The notes beneath the pieces are model-generated. The model was not told where the DNA came from, did no database searches, and saw nothing but the letters and a program-made list of their open reading frames with translations. Below, piece by piece: positions 28,143 through 38,089 of a stretch of DNA of 64,000 nt (the stretch's first letter is position 1; each line of letters opens with the position of its first letter). The translations under genes and the position numbers were made by a program. The stretch is from Chelatococcus albus (lineage in GTDB: Bacteria > Pseudomonadota > Alphaproteobacteria > Rhizobiales > Beijerinckiaceae), in NCBI RefSeq assembly GCF_030067675.1, contig NZ_JASJEV010000003.1:248001-312000 (forward strand), read 5' to 3'.

Positions 28143-29336
28143 TCAGGCTGCCGCCCGGCCGAGGACGCCGGCGAGCCGGCGCACCGCCTCCTCGAGATCC
28201 TCCGCCTTGCGCGCGAAACACAGGCGCAGATAGCGCTCGCCGCCCTCGCCGAAGGCCGTGCCCGGTGCGAGGCCCACGTTCGCCTCGTCGACGAGGCGGA
28301 TGGCGAGGCGGCGCGTATCCGCCACGCCGTCGACCGAGAAGAAGAGATAGAAGGCTCCCGCCGGTTCGGCGAAACGCACGCGCCCCGTCGCGGCGAGGCC
28401 GCGGCAGACGATGTCGCGCCCGCGGCGGGCGCGCTCGATCTGATGCGCGACGAAACCCTCGCCGTGATCGAGCGCGGCGATGCCTGCCCGTTGCATGAAA
28501 GTGGCGACGCCGGAGGTCGAATATTGAATGAGATTCTCGATGACGTCGCCCAGCGCGGGATCGGCCTCCAGCCAGCCGATGCGCCAGCCCGTCATGGCCC
28601 AGTTCTTGGAGAAGGTCTGCACGAAGAGGATGCGATCGCGCTCCTCCATCACATCGCGGAAGGAGGGCGCACGGACCGAGCCGTCATAGACGAAGCGGCC
28701 GTAGATCTCGTCCGCGATGATCCACAGGCCGTGCTTGCGGGCGATGGCGAGGATGGCGGCGAGTTCGTCCTGCGTCGCCGTCCAACCTGTCGGATTGGAC
28801 GGAGAGTTGACGACGATCGCCTTGGTGCGCGGTGTGATCGCCGCCGTGAGACGATCGAGATCGAGGAACCAGCCGGAGGGCTGCAGCGACATCGGTACGG
28901 CGACCGGTCGCGCGCCCGCGATGCCGATGGCCGCGGCGAAGTTCGGCCAGCCGGGGGTCGGCACGATCACCTCGTCGCCGTCCCCCGCCAGCATGCGCAC
29001 CGCGATCTGCAGCGCCTGCATGCCGGAGCCGGTCACGAAGAAGCGTTCGTGGGAACAGGTCCGTCCGTAGACGCGACCGATGTAGCGCGCCAGCGCCTCG
29101 CGCAGTTCCGGAACGCCGCGCTGCCAGGTGTAGAAGGTCTCTCCCGCGGCCAGAGAGCGCGTTGCCGCCTCCGAGATGAAGGAAGGGGTCGCGAGATCGC
29201 CCTCGCCGACCCAGAGGGGGATGAGGCCGGGCCTGGTGCGGCCGTGGTTCACCACCTCGACGATGCCGCTTTCGGGCGCCTCGCGCGCCTCGCGGCGCAG
29301 GGTGGAGAGAAAGTCGGTTGCATTGTCGGTCTGCAT
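28143..29336 (-). CDS. Class I/II PLP-dependent aminotransferase
   Basis: A 397-residue aminotransferase of the aspartate aminotransferase fold. LWVGEGDLATPSFISEAATR near the N-terminus, the NSPSNPTG motif, DEIYGRFVYDG and the PLP lysine in FSKNWAMTGWRIGW are visible, with Arg in the C-terminal RLCFARK binding the substrate carboxylate. The substrate is not evident. The start MQTDNATDF was preferred over one 21 residues earlier. Transcribed away from pabB through a 189-base gap. Confidence 0.9.
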   Translation of the reverse strand: MQTDNATDFLSTLRREAREAPESGIVEVVNHGRTRPGLIPLWVGEGDLATPSFISEAATRSLAAGETFYTWQRGVPELREALARYIGRVYGRTCSHERFFVTGSGMQALQIAVRMLAGDGDEVIVPTPGWPNFAAAIGIAGARPVAVPMSLQPSGWFLDLDRLTAAITPRTKAIVVNSPSNPTGWTATQDELAAILAIARKHGLWIIADEIYGRFVYDGSVRAPSFRDVMEERDRILFVQTFSKNWAMTGWRIGWLEADPALGDVIENLIQYSTSGVATFMQRAGIAALDHGEGFVAHQIERARRGRDIVCRGLAATGRVRFAEPAGAFYLFFSVDGVADTRRLAIRLVDEANVGLAPGTAFGEGGERYLRLCFARKAEDLEEAVRRLAGVLGRAAA

Positions 29337-29407
29337 GGCGGTGCCGGTGCGTCCTCGCTTGGGGTCCCCTTCCTGAACCCTTCTACCGCACGCCGGCATG
29401 CGTCATC

Positions 29408-29437
29408 ATGAAATGTCCCGATAAATCGATGAAATGT
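29408..29437. promoter_or_regulatory. Paired direct repeats in the aminotransferase-pabB gap
   Basis: ATGAAATGT occurs at 29408-29416 and again at 29429-29437, 21 bases apart (two helical turns), in a short AT-richer stretch between two divergent genes. This spacing is typical of operators, but no regulator can be named. Confidence 0.35.
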
Positions 29438-29525
29438 GGTGGTGAATCGCGCTATCGGAGAACGTGTTTGGGACATCCGGGCCGGATACACCGATGGCGC
29501 CGGCCCGAGCAGCAGCCGACAGACG

Positions 29526-30923
29526 ATGGACATACGCGATCTCGGACAACTCGACCCGATGGTGGCGCTGCGCCGCCTCGCCGGCCGGCCGCATGTCGTC
29601 TTCCTCGACAGCGCCATGCGGCACGAGGCGCTCGGCCGCTGGTCGTTCCTCGCCTGTGATCCCTTCGCGGTCTTCAGCGTCGAGGGCGGCCGCCCCTCCT
29701 GGAACGGAACGGCCCTCGACGAAAGTCCTCTAGCCGCGCTGCGCCGGCTGCTCGCCAAGCACCGCGCGCCGGGCAATCCGGACCTTCCGCCCTTCCAGGG
29801 CGGCGCGGCGGGCTATGTCGGCTATGATCTCGGGCATCGCCTCGAACCGCATCTGCCTCCCCCGACGGGTGGCGGCCTCGGCTGCCCCGAGGCCTTCCTC
29901 GGCTTCTACGACGTGGTCATCGCCTGGGATCATGTCGCAGGCCGCTGCCTCCTCCTCTCCACGGGACAGCCGGAGCGGGATCCCGCGCAGCGCCACCGCC
30001 GGGCCGGCGACAGGGCGGAGGAGGCCCTCGCGCGACTGCGCAGCCCGGAACCCGCGCGCCGGGCAGCCCGAACCGGCGCGCTCGACTGGCGCTCCAACTT
30101 CACATCCGTTTCCTATCGCAGCGCCGTCGAACGCGTCATCGCCGCCATCCTCGACGGCGACATCTTCCAGGCCAACATCGCCCAGCGCTTCTCCGCGATG
30201 CTGCCCGGGGGCTTCGATCCGCTCGCCTTCTACGAGCGCCTGCGCCACGTCAATCCGGCTCCCTTCGGCGCCTTCCTCCGCCTCGACGACGTCACCATCG
30301 CCTCGAGCTCGCCCGAGCGTTTCCTGGCCTGCCGGGACCGTCGCGTCGAGACGCGGCCGATCAAGGGGACCGCGCGCCGAGCGGCGGACCCCGCGGAGGA
30401 TGCGGCGCGCGCCGCCGCGCTCATGGCGTCGGACAAGGATCGCGCCGAGAATGTCATGATCGTCGATCTCCTGCGCAACGACCTCTCCAAGGTCTGCCGC
30501 CCCGGCAGCATCGAGGTGCCGATCCTCTGTGGTCTCGAGAGCTACGCCTCCGTCCACCATCTCGTCTCGGTGGTCACCGGCACGCTCGCCGAGGGCGAGG
30601 ACGCGGTGTCGCTCCTCGGCGCCTGCTTCCCCGGCGGCTCCATCACGGGTGCCCCGAAGATCCGTGCCATGGAGATCATCGCCGAAATCGAGCGGCTGCC
30701 GCGCGAGGTCTATTGCGGCGCCATCGGCTATATCGGCTTTGACGGCAGCATGGACACGAACATCGCCATCCGCACGGTGACCATGAAGGACGGGCAGGCG
30801 ACCTTCCACGCCGGCGGCGGCGTGACCGCGCTCTCGCATCCCCAGGCTGAGTACGAGGAGACGCTCGCCAAGGCGCAACGCCTCTTCGCGGCCTTCGGCG
30901 CGGGGGAGCCCGACCTGCCATGA
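29526..30923 (+). CDS. pabB: Aminodeoxychorismate synthase component I
   Basis: A 465-residue chorismate-using enzyme that aminates chorismate to 4-amino-4-deoxychorismate with ammonia from PabA, on the way to folate. The chorismate-binding half has DIFQANIAQRFSA, SSSPERFLA, RPIKGTARR, the NVMIVDLLRNDLSKVC block and the CFPGGSITGAPKIRAME motif. The RPIKGT Lys indicates PabB rather than anthranilate synthase. It overlaps pabA by four bases (ATGA). The start MDIRDLGQL leaves a normal N-terminal domain. Confidence 0.93.
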   Translation: MDIRDLGQLDPMVALRRLAGRPHVVFLDSAMRHEALGRWSFLACDPFAVFSVEGGRPSWNGTALDESPLAALRRLLAKHRAPGNPDLPPFQGGAAGYVGYDLGHRLEPHLPPPTGGGLGCPEAFLGFYDVVIAWDHVAGRCLLLSTGQPERDPAQRHRRAGDRAEEALARLRSPEPARRAARTGALDWRSNFTSVSYRSAVERVIAAILDGDIFQANIAQRFSAMLPGGFDPLAFYERLRHVNPAPFGAFLRLDDVTIASSSPERFLACRDRRVETRPIKGTARRAADPAEDAARAAALMASDKDRAENVMIVDLLRNDLSKVCRPGSIEVPILCGLESYASVHHLVSVVTGTLAEGEDAVSLLGACFPGGSITGAPKIRAMEIIAEIERLPREVYCGAIGYIGFDGSMDTNIAIRTVTMKDGQATFHAGGGVTALSHPQAEYEETLAKAQRLFAAFGAGEPDLP

Positions 30924-31507
30924 TCGTCGTCATCGACAACTACGATTCCTTCGTCTTCACGGTGGCGCGCTATCTGCGCGAACTCGGCGCCGAAGCGCAG
31001 GTGATCCGCAATGACGCGATGGGCATCGACGATCTCCTGCGGCTCTCACCGGCGGCGATCGTGATTTCGCCGGGTCCGGGCACGCCGGACGACGCGGGCA
31101 TCTCGACGGGCCTCGTGAGCCGCCTCACCGGCCGTCTGCCGATCCTCGGCATCTGCCTAGGCCATCAGTGCATCGGCGCAGCCTTCGGCGGCCGGGTCGT
31201 ACGGGCCCGGCGGCCGTTGCACGGCCGGGCATCCGCGATCATGCACGGTGGCACGGACATCTTCGCCGGCCTGCCCTCGCCCCTGGAGGCCGGTCGTTAC
31301 CATTCGCTCACCGTCGAGCTCGACGAGGACGACGACGGCCCTCTCGTGCCGACGGCCTGGTCCGACGAAGGGGAGATCATGGCGCTGCGCCATCGGGAGG
31401 CGCCGACCTTCGGCGTGCAGTTCCATCCGGAATCGATCCTGACCGTGCACGGCCATGCGCTCCTCGCCAATTTCCTTCGCTTCGCGCGGGACGGAGGCGC
31501 TCCGTGA
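30920..31507 (+). CDS. pabA: Aminodeoxychorismate/anthranilate synthase glutamine amidotransferase component
   Basis: A 195-residue class I glutamine amidotransferase. It begins MIVVIDNYDSFVFTVARYLR, has SPGPGTPDDAGIS, the nucleophile Cys in GICLGHQCIGAAFGG, and the His-Glu pair in FGVQFHPESI. It supplies ammonia to PabB, to which it is coupled by overlapping ends on both sides (ATGA with pabB, GTGA with pabC). In many bacteria this subunit also serves anthranilate synthase. Confidence 0.94.
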   Translation: MIVVIDNYDSFVFTVARYLRELGAEAQVIRNDAMGIDDLLRLSPAAIVISPGPGTPDDAGISTGLVSRLTGRLPILGICLGHQCIGAAFGGRVVRARRPLHGRASAIMHGGTDIFAGLPSPLEAGRYHSLTVELDEDDDGPLVPTAWSDEGEIMALRHREAPTFGVQFHPESILTVHGHALLANFLRFARDGGAP

Positions 31508-32370
31508 TCTGGCTGAACGGACGACTGCATCAGGGCACGACCGTGCCCTTCGACGTGACCGACCGCGGCCTCCTCCTCGCTGACGGCCTCTTCGAGACGA
31601 TCGCCGTCTTCGGCGGCAGGCCCTTCCGCCTTGCCGACCATCTCGACCGGCTGCTGCGGGGGGCAGGCGTCATCGGCCTGCCGGTCGAGCCCGCGCGGCT
31701 CAACGAGGCGGTCGCCGCCCTCGCACCGCACGCGGCGGAAGGGCTCGGCGTCCTGCGCCTCACCGTAACTCGCGGCGCCGGGCCGCGCGGCCTCGCCGCG
31801 CCGGCACAGGCGCTGCCGACCGTGCTTGCGACCCTCGCCAGCTGGTCCCCGTCGCTCGTCATGCGGCCCGTCAGGCTCGCCACGAGCCGCATCAGGCGCA
31901 ATGCCGCCTCTCCCAGCTCCCGGCTGAAGACGCTCGCCTATCTCGACAACGTGCTGGGGCTCGAGGAAGCCCGCCGCGCCGGGGCGGACGACGCCCTCTT
32001 CCTCGACACGGCGGGGCTCGTCGCCTGCGCGAGCGCCGCCAATATCTTCGCCCTCTTCGGCGGGCGGCTCGTGACGCCGCGCGTCGACGGCGCGGTTCTG
32101 CCCGGCATCACCCGCGCCGTCGTTCTCGCCACGGCTGCCGATCTCGGCCTCGACGCCGAGGAGTGTCCGCTCACGCCGGCTGAGCTCGCGGAGGCCGATG
32201 CCGTCTTCCTGACCAACAGCGCGCGGCTCGTCTGCCCGGTCACGGCCATCGACGGGCGCCAGATGCCGGCGGGCGATGCCGTCGCGCGCAAGGTTCTCGC
32301 ACGCCTTGAGGCGCTCGTGCGGGACGAATGCGGCGTTGCGCTGCCGATCCCGGACTTGCCATGCGCCTGA
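31504..32370 (+). CDS. pabC: Aminodeoxychorismate lyase (class IV aminotransferase fold)
   Basis: A 288-residue PLP protein starting at GTG 31504 inside the pabA stop. The start VIWLNGRL and DRGLLLADGLFETIAVFGGR are typical of the family; the PLP lysine lies in RLKTLAYLDNVLGLEEAR and the phosphate site near ASAANIFALFGG. It releases pyruvate to give p-aminobenzoate, completing the PabB-PabA-PabC set. D-amino acid aminotransferases share the fold, but the operon favours PabC. Confidence 0.9.
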   Translation: MIWLNGRLHQGTTVPFDVTDRGLLLADGLFETIAVFGGRPFRLADHLDRLLRGAGVIGLPVEPARLNEAVAALAPHAAEGLGVLRLTVTRGAGPRGLAAPAQALPTVLATLASWSPSLVMRPVRLATSRIRRNAASPSSRLKTLAYLDNVLGLEEARRAGADDALFLDTAGLVACASAANIFALFGGRLVTPRVDGAVLPGITRAVVLATAADLGLDAEECPLTPAELAEADAVFLTNSARLVCPVTAIDGRQMPAGDAVARKVLARLEALVRDECGVALPIPDLPCA

Positions 32371-32391
32371 GCGCCGCCGCCGGGAGCGGGC

Positions 32392-32817
32392 TCAGACGGG
32401 CCGCTTCGCCAGGAGGTCGCGGATCTCGGTGAGGAGCTTCACATCGGCCGGCGGCTCGGGGGACTTCGGCGCCTGCGCCTCCTTGCGCTTCAGGCGGTTC
32501 ATCGCCTTGACGACGATGAAGAGCACCCAGGCGATGATCAGGAACTTGAGGGCGATGGTGATGAAATTGCCCCACGCGAGAACGGCGCCCTGCTTCTTCG
32601 CCTCGGCGAGCGACGTCGCGGTCACCTCCTTCGCCAGGGGTATGAAATAGTTGGAGAAGTCGAGGCCCCCCGTCACCGCACCGACGATGGGCATGATGAT
32701 GTCGTCGACCATCGACGACACGATGCCGCCGAAGGCCGCACCGATGATCACGCCGATGGCGAGATCGACGACATTGCCCTTCAGGGCGAACTCCCTGAAC
32801 TCCTGCATCATCGACAT
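32392..32817 (-). CDS. mscL: Large-conductance mechanosensitive channel
   Basis: A 141-residue channel. [20 protein letters not shown] and [17 protein letters not shown] form the N-terminal amphipathic helix and first membrane helix; a second helix spans [20 protein letters not shown], and the tail has the cytoplasmic helix ending LLAKRPV. It opens under membrane tension to release solutes on osmotic downshock. The start MSMMQEF follows GAGGGGGACGAG. It is convergent with pabC, 21 bases away. Confidence 0.97.
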   Translation of the reverse strand: MSMMQEFREFALKGNVVDLAIGVIIGAAFGGIVSSMVDDIIMPIVGAVTGGLDFSNYFIPLAKEVTATSLAEAKKQGAVLAWGNFITIALKFLIIAWVLFIVVKAMNRLKRKEAQAPKSPEPPADVKLLTEIRDLLAKRPV

Positions 32818-33066
32818 GGCTCGTCCCCCTCGCCTCCTTCGCCAGCTGGCCTCCGCCGGGCGACCCGACTGCAACCGGAACGGTAGTTCAGGACATTGGC
32901 ATGTTGAAGCGCGCGGCAGCGCCGGAACTGCAGCCGGATACCGGTTTCGGCGGGCCGGTCGGGCTCATGGCCCCGGTGGGTGATATTGGCCTAAGCACCG
33001 ATGGCGCGCCTCTCGCCGCCGCGGTAGGTTGTAGCAGCCAGTTGGTCGGGAGAGATCAGGCGGACC

Positions 33067-36000
33067 ATGCTTGCGGGCTGGGCAGTTGTACTGTCGGCGC
33101 TCGTCTATCTGTGCGGGCTGTTCGCCGTCGCGCATTTGGGCGACACGTCCGGGCGGCGCTGGGTGAACGGGCGCCCGCGCGCCACGATCTACGCGCTCGC
33201 CCTCGCCGTCTACTGCACCTCCTGGACCTTCTTCGGCTCCGTCGGCCTCGCCGGGCGATCGGGCCTCGACTTCCTGACGATCTACATCGGCCCCATCCTC
33301 GTCATCGGTCTCGGCCATGCCTTCATCGGGCGCCTCGTGCGGCTCGCGAAGGCGCAGAACATCACCTCGATCGCCGATTTCGTCGCCGCGCGCTACGGCA
33401 AGAGCGACCGCGTGGCGGCGCTCGTCGCCATCATCGCCGTCATCGGCGCGCTGCCCTACATCGCCTTGCAGCTCAAGGCCGTGTCGTCCTCGCTCACGGT
33501 CTTCCTGACTGCCACCGAGGACGGCGCGCTCAGCCACACGGTGCCGATCTTCGGCGATCTGGCGCTGCTCGTGGCCGGTGTCCTCGCCGCCTTTGCCGTC
33601 GCCTTCGGCACGCGCCATATCGATGCCACCGAGCATCAGGACGGCCTCGTGCTCGCCATCGCGCTCGAGTCGGTCGTCAAGCTCGTCGCCTTCCTCGCCG
33701 TCGGGCTGTTCGTGACCTTCGTCATGTTCGACGGCGTCGACGACATCGTTGCGCGTGCAGCCGCGCGAACGGCCGGTCCCGGCATCCTCGACCGCACGTC
33801 CGACTGGCTGAGTCTGCTCACCCTGATCCTGCTCGCCGCCTGTGCCGGGCTGCTGCTGCCGCGGCAGTTCCACATGACCATCGTCGAGAACCGGGAGCCG
33901 GACGATGTGCGCCGCGCGGCATGGATGTTCCCGCTCTATCTCGTCCTCATCAATCTCTTCGTCATCCCGCTCGTTCTCGCTGGCGAAGCCACATTCCCGA
34001 ACGGCGAGATCGACCGCGACATGACGGTGCTCGCCCTGCCGCTGCGGGACGGGGCGGGCTACGTGGCGCTTGCAGCCTTCATCGGCGGCCTGTCGGCGGC
34101 GACCGCCATGGTGATTGTCGATTCGGTCGCTCTCGCCATCATGATCTCGAACGACCTCGTCATGCCGGTCATCCTCAGGCGGCGCGGTCTTGCGGGTCGC
34201 CTCGGGGGACGTTGGCGCGCGCGCGATCACGAGGAACTCTCACCCCTCGGCGCAGATCTCGCCGGCGACCTCGGCGGATTCGTTCTCATGGTGCGCAGGG
34301 CGGCGATCGTCGCCGTGGTCCTCCTCGCCTATGTCTACTACCGGGCAGCGGGCGAAGCCGCGCTCGCCTCCATCGGCCTCCTCTCCTTTGCCGCCATCAC
34401 GCAGGTTGCGCCCGCCTTCTTCGGCGGCCTCGTCTGGCGCCGCGGCACCGCCTCCGGCGCTGTCGCCGGCCTCGCCGCCGGCTTCGCCCTCTGGGTGTAC
34501 ACGCTGTTATTGCCGAGCCTCGTCCCGCACGAAGGCTTCTGGGGCGACGTGATGGCGCACGGGCCGTTCGGGATCGCCGCCCTGCGGCCCTCCGCCATCC
34601 TCGGAAGCGACCTGCCGCAACTCACCCACGGCGTACTGTGGAGCCTTGCGGTCAACGTCCTGGCCTATGTGGGCGTCTCGCTGATGCGCCCGGTCACCTC
34701 CATGGAACGCCTGCAGGCGAACGTGTTCGTCGCTCCCGAAGCGGCGCCCATGGCGCAGGCCCTGCGCCTCTGGCGTTCGGCCGTCACCGTCGATGACCTT
34801 CGCGCCACGGTGGCGCGCTATCTCGGCACGGAGCGCACCGAACGCTCCTTCGAGGGCTATGCGAAGGGGCGCGGCATGGCGCTCGAGGGGCATCGCGAGG
34901 CCGACATCCACATGCTGCGCTTTGCCGAGCACCTGCTCGCCTCGGCCATCGGCGCAGCCTCCTCGCGTCTCGTCCTGTCGCTCCTGCTGCGACGGCGCAA
35001 CGTGTCGACCAAGGCCGCCCTGAAGCTGCTCGACGACGCCTCGGCCGCGATCCAGTACAGCCGCGACCTCCTGCAGCACGGGCTCGACCACGCCCGCCAG
35101 GGCATCACGGTGTGCGACAAGGATCTGCGCATCATGGCCTGGAACCAGGCCTTCAGCGACCTGTACGATCTGCCGCCCGATTTCGTGCGCGTCGGTCTCG
35201 GGCTCGACGAGGTGGTGCGTTTCAACGCCGAACGCGGGTCCTACGGCCCGGGGCAGGTAGACGATCACGTGGCGGCCCGGCTCGCGAGCTTCCTGCACGA
35301 TACCGAGCCGGTGCGCCTGCGCCTCTACCCCTCCGGCAAGGTGATCGAGATCCGCACCAACCAGCTCCCGGACGGAGGCCTCGTCACGACCTACACCGAT
35401 ATCACGGAGGCCGTCGCGGCCGAGGAGGCGCTGGAAGCCGCCAACGAGACGCTGGAACGCCGCGTCCACGAGCGCACGGAGGAACTGATGCGGCTCAACG
35501 TCGAGCTCACCCGCGCCAAGGCCGAGGCCGAGGAGGCCAACGTCTCGAAGACCCGCTTCCTCGCTGCGGCGAGCCACGACATCCTGCAGCCCCTGAACGC
35601 GGCGCGGCTCTATGCCACTTCGCTCGTCGAGCGCGACCGGCAGGCCGGCGATGCGACACTCGCGGAAAACATCGATGCCTCGCTCGACGCTGTGGAGGAG
35701 ATTCTCACCGCCCTCCTCGACATCTCGCGCCTCGACACCGGGGCGCTGAAAGCCGAATGGTCGAGCTTCCGCATCGACGACATCCTGCGCCAGCTCCAGC
35801 GCGAGTTCGAGCCCATGGCGCGCGAGAAAGGGCTCGATCTCGTCTTCGTGCCGTCCTCGCTCACGGTCCGCTCGGACCGGCGCCTTCTGCGCCGCCTGCT
35901 GCAGAACCTCGTGTCGAACGCCATCAAGTACACACCATCGGGAACCGTCCTGGTCGGCGGACGGCGCCGCAAGGGGAAGTTGCGACTGGAGGTGTGGGAC

Positions 36001-36645
36001 ACGGGCCTCGGCATACCGCCCTCGAAGCAGCGGCTCGTCTTCCGCGAGTTCCAGCGGCTCGAGCAGGGGGCGAAGGCTGCCCGCGGCCTCGGACTCGGCC
36101 TTTCCATCGTTGAGCGCATCGCCCGCGTGCTCGACCACAAGGTGACGTTGAAGTCCACGCCCGGCCGCGGGTCGGTCTTCGCGGTCGAAGTGCCCGTCGC
36201 GGCGCCCCTGCCGGCGATGGCGACGCGCGCGGAGGCGGTGCCGACGCCCGCGGCACCGCTCGCCGGGCTCGTGGTGCTCGCCATCGACAACGAGCCGGCG
36301 ATCATCGAGGGCATGCGCGTGCTCCTCACCGGCTGGGGCTGCGAGGTGCTGACCGCAAGCGGCCTGAAGGAGGCGCAGCAGGCCCTGAAGCGCAGGCGCA
36401 GACGCCCGGACGTGCTGATCGCCGACTATCACCTGGACGAGGGCGACGGCATCGAGACGATCGTCGCCCTGCGCTGGAAGGTCGGCGGCGACCTGCCCGC
36501 CATCCTCCTCACCGCGGATCGCTCGCCGGCCGTCCGCGACCTCGCAGCCGACAAGGACATCCACGTTCTCAACAAGCCCGTGAAGCCGGCGGCCCTGCGC
36601 TCGCTGCTCGCACAATGGCGCGCGACGCGCATGGCGGCGGAATGA
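33067..36645 (+). CDS. Transporter-linked hybrid histidine kinase (SSS domain, PAS, HisKA, HATPase, receiver)
   Basis: A 1192-residue membrane sensor of the CbrA/CrbS kind. Residues 1 to about 540 form a sodium:solute symporter-like domain with around 13 helices. A PAS-like segment (about 675-790) with GITVCDKDLRIMAWNQAFSD follows, then a coiled coil, HisKA with AASHDILQPLNAARLY (His837), an HATPase with DTGLGIPPSKQ and GLGLGLSIV, and a C-terminal receiver (about 1068-1185) with phospho-acceptor Asp1120 in LIADYHLDEGDG. CrbS-type kinases control acetate uptake with a LuxR-type regulator; a CrbR-like regulator lies 24 kb away at 60319. Divergent from mscL. Confidence 0.93.
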   Translation: MLAGWAVVLSALVYLCGLFAVAHLGDTSGRRWVNGRPRATIYALALAVYCTSWTFFGSVGLAGRSGLDFLTIYIGPILVIGLGHAFIGRLVRLAKAQNITSIADFVAARYGKSDRVAALVAIIAVIGALPYIALQLKAVSSSLTVFLTATEDGALSHTVPIFGDLALLVAGVLAAFAVAFGTRHIDATEHQDGLVLAIALESVVKLVAFLAVGLFVTFVMFDGVDDIVARAAARTAGPGILDRTSDWLSLLTLILLAACAGLLLPRQFHMTIVENREPDDVRRAAWMFPLYLVLINLFVIPLVLAGEATFPNGEIDRDMTVLALPLRDGAGYVALAAFIGGLSAATAMVIVDSVALAIMISNDLVMPVILRRRGLAGRLGGRWRARDHEELSPLGADLAGDLGGFVLMVRRAAIVAVVLLAYVYYRAAGEAALASIGLLSFAAITQVAPAFFGGLVWRRGTASGAVAGLAAGFALWVYTLLLPSLVPHEGFWGDVMAHGPFGIAALRPSAILGSDLPQLTHGVLWSLAVNVLAYVGVSLMRPVTSMERLQANVFVAPEAAPMAQALRLWRSAVTVDDLRATVARYLGTERTERSFEGYAKGRGMALEGHREADIHMLRFAEHLLASAIGAASSRLVLSLLLRRRNVSTKAALKLLDDASAAIQYSRDLLQHGLDHARQGITVCDKDLRIMAWNQAFSDLYDLPPDFVRVGLGLDEVVRFNAERGSYGPGQVDDHVAARLASFLHDTEPVRLRLYPSGKVIEIRTNQLPDGGLVTTYTDITEAVAAEEALEAANETLERRVHERTEELMRLNVELTRAKAEAEEANVSKTRFLAAASHDILQPLNAARLYATSLVERDRQAGDATLAENIDASLDAVEEILTALLDISRLDTGALKAEWSSFRIDDILRQLQREFEPMAREKGLDLVFVPSSLTVRSDRRLLRRLLQNLVSNAIKYTPSGTVLVGGRRRKGKLRLEVWDTGLGIPPSKQRLVFREFQRLEQGAKAARGLGLGLSIVERIARVLDHKVTLKSTPGRGSVFAVEVPVAAPLPAMATRAEAVPTPAAPLAGLVVLAIDNEPAIIEGMRVLLTGWGCEVLTASGLKEAQQALKRRRRRPDVLIADYHLDEGDGIETIVALRWKVGGDLPAILLTADRSPAVRDLAADKDIHVLNKPVKPAALRSLLAQWRATRMAAE

Positions 36646-36720
36646 CCCGCGCCACGATCGAGGCAGCGCCCGCGCCACCTTGCAGGGACGCGGCGAGAAC
36701 GAGGCGCTGACCGCCCTGCC

Positions 36721-37344
36721 TCACACCAGCGGCGAGTATACCGCGCGGCCGCTCGTCAACATGTCGTCGAGGAGTTCCAGCCGGTCCTGCCCCCAAAAGA
36801 TCTCGCCGTCCACCACATAGGACGGCGAGCCGAAGACATCGGCGGCAACGGCGTCCTTGAAATTCTGCTCGTAGAGCGCCTCGGTCGCGTCGCCCTTGGC
36901 TTCGAGCAGGAGTGGCGTCGGATCGAGATCGGCGTCGCGGGCGATGGCCGCGACCACGCCCTCGTCAGCGAGGTTGCGCTCCTTCTCCCAGACGGCCGCG
37001 AAGGCACGCCGCAGGAATGCATCCGGATCGAGGCCCGCGGCGACGATGGCGATGACGAAGCGGTCGACGAGATTGACGTCGAAGGGCCAGAATTTCGGCC
37101 TGAGGTGAAAGTTGAGCCCGCGCTTCTCGCGCCAGCGCTGCAGCTCGACGAAGCGATATTTCTGCCGCGCCGGATGGCGCTTGGGCAACGGCAGCCCGCC
37201 CGTCTCGGCAAAGACCTGGCCCAGAAAGACCGGCTTGTAGTTCACCTTCAGCCCGTGCCGGGCGACGATGTCCATGAACGGCCCATGACCGATATAGGCC
37301 CAGGGGCTCGCGAGGGAGAAATAATAGTCGACGGTTCGTGCCAT
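36721..37344 (-). CDS. 2-hydroxychromene-2-carboxylate isomerase (DsbA/kappa-GST family)
   Basis: A 207-residue thioredoxin-fold protein. YYFSLASPWAYIGHGPF near the start has the catalytic Ser of this family in place of the DsbA Cys pair. The segments FWPFDVNLVDRFVIAI, VFGSPSYVVDGEIFWGQDRL and LDDML near the end are typical. It may isomerise aromatic ring-cleavage intermediates using glutathione, but no aromatic pathway genes are around, so the role here is open. Followed by the thioesterase gene upstream on the same strand. Confidence 0.9.
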   Translation of the reverse strand: MARTVDYYFSLASPWAYIGHGPFMDIVARHGLKVNYKPVFLGQVFAETGGLPLPKRHPARQKYRFVELQRWREKRGLNFHLRPKFWPFDVNLVDRFVIAIVAAGLDPDAFLRRAFAAVWEKERNLADEGVVAAIARDADLDPTPLLLEAKGDATEALYEQNFKDAVAADVFGSPSYVVDGEIFWGQDRLELLDDMLTSGRAVYSPLV

Positions 37345-37423
37345 GTTGCGCCGTTCGCGGTTGCCTCGGGCGCAGGATCGGCGAAGACGGCGGGAAAATC
37401 CACCGCCTGTGGATCACGCTTTC

Positions 37424-37969
37424 TCAAGCGGCCTGTTTCAGCGCCTTCTCGGCCTCGATGAAGGCCGCGACCTCCGGCGACGGCGACGGCGCTTCCACCG
37501 TGCGGCCCAGCGCCCCGAACAGACGCGCGACCGGCACGAAACCGCGTTCCCGGCGGTCATACAGGCCGCCCAGCACCAGCGCGATGGCAGCGAGCGTCTC
37601 CCCCGCACGCCCGCCGGCGAGCAGGCGATGCTCCATGACGAAGCGCGTGTCCGACCACCAGACGACCCTCGACTCCAGGCGGAAGCGCTGGAAAAGCCTC
37701 AGCTCGCGGCGGAATCGCACCTTGCTCGCCGAGAGCACCGGCATCCAGCGCTGCGCGCGCACCTGCCGCCACAGGCCCGAGCGCAGCAGGAAGTCGGCAC
37801 GCCCCAGGTCCATGATCGTCAGATAGCGGCCGTTGTTCATGTGGCCGTTCGTGTCGAGATCATGGGGCCACACTCGAAAAAAGAGGCTCGACGCGCCGAA
37901 GGGCGCGTCGAGCCGAGGGCGCCAAGGAGCCGTGATGAGGAGCCAGAGGAGGCGCAGCCACAGGTTCAC
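37424..37969 (-). CDS. Hot-dog thioesterase family protein (YbgC/THEM6-like)
   Basis: A 181-residue protein. It opens with the hydrophobic segment LWLRLLWLLITAPWRP, then the hot-dog domain with FFRVWPHDLDTNGHMNNGRY; the Asp/His/Asn cluster is that of acyl-CoA thioesterases. LESRVVWWSDTRFVMEHRLL is the second strand. It could hydrolyse an acyl-CoA near the membrane. It lies between the isomerase gene and the fadJ-like gene on the same strand, with gaps of 79 and 120 bases. Confidence 0.85.
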   Translation of the reverse strand: MNLWLRLLWLLITAPWRPRLDAPFGASSLFFRVWPHDLDTNGHMNNGRYLTIMDLGRADFLLRSGLWRQVRAQRWMPVLSASKVRFRRELRLFQRFRLESRVVWWSDTRFVMEHRLLAGGRAGETLAAIALVLGGLYDRRERGFVPVARLFGALGRTVEAPSPSPEVAAFIEAEKALKQAA

Positions 37970-38089
37970 GGGTCACGAACCTCCGCAAGGCGACGGAAGC
38001 CACGGAATGGCGATCGAGCTCGCCGGGTCATTCCAGAGCGGGGTCCGTGGCCCCGCCCCGGATGAGCAAGCGTCAGGACGGTCCGCGGC

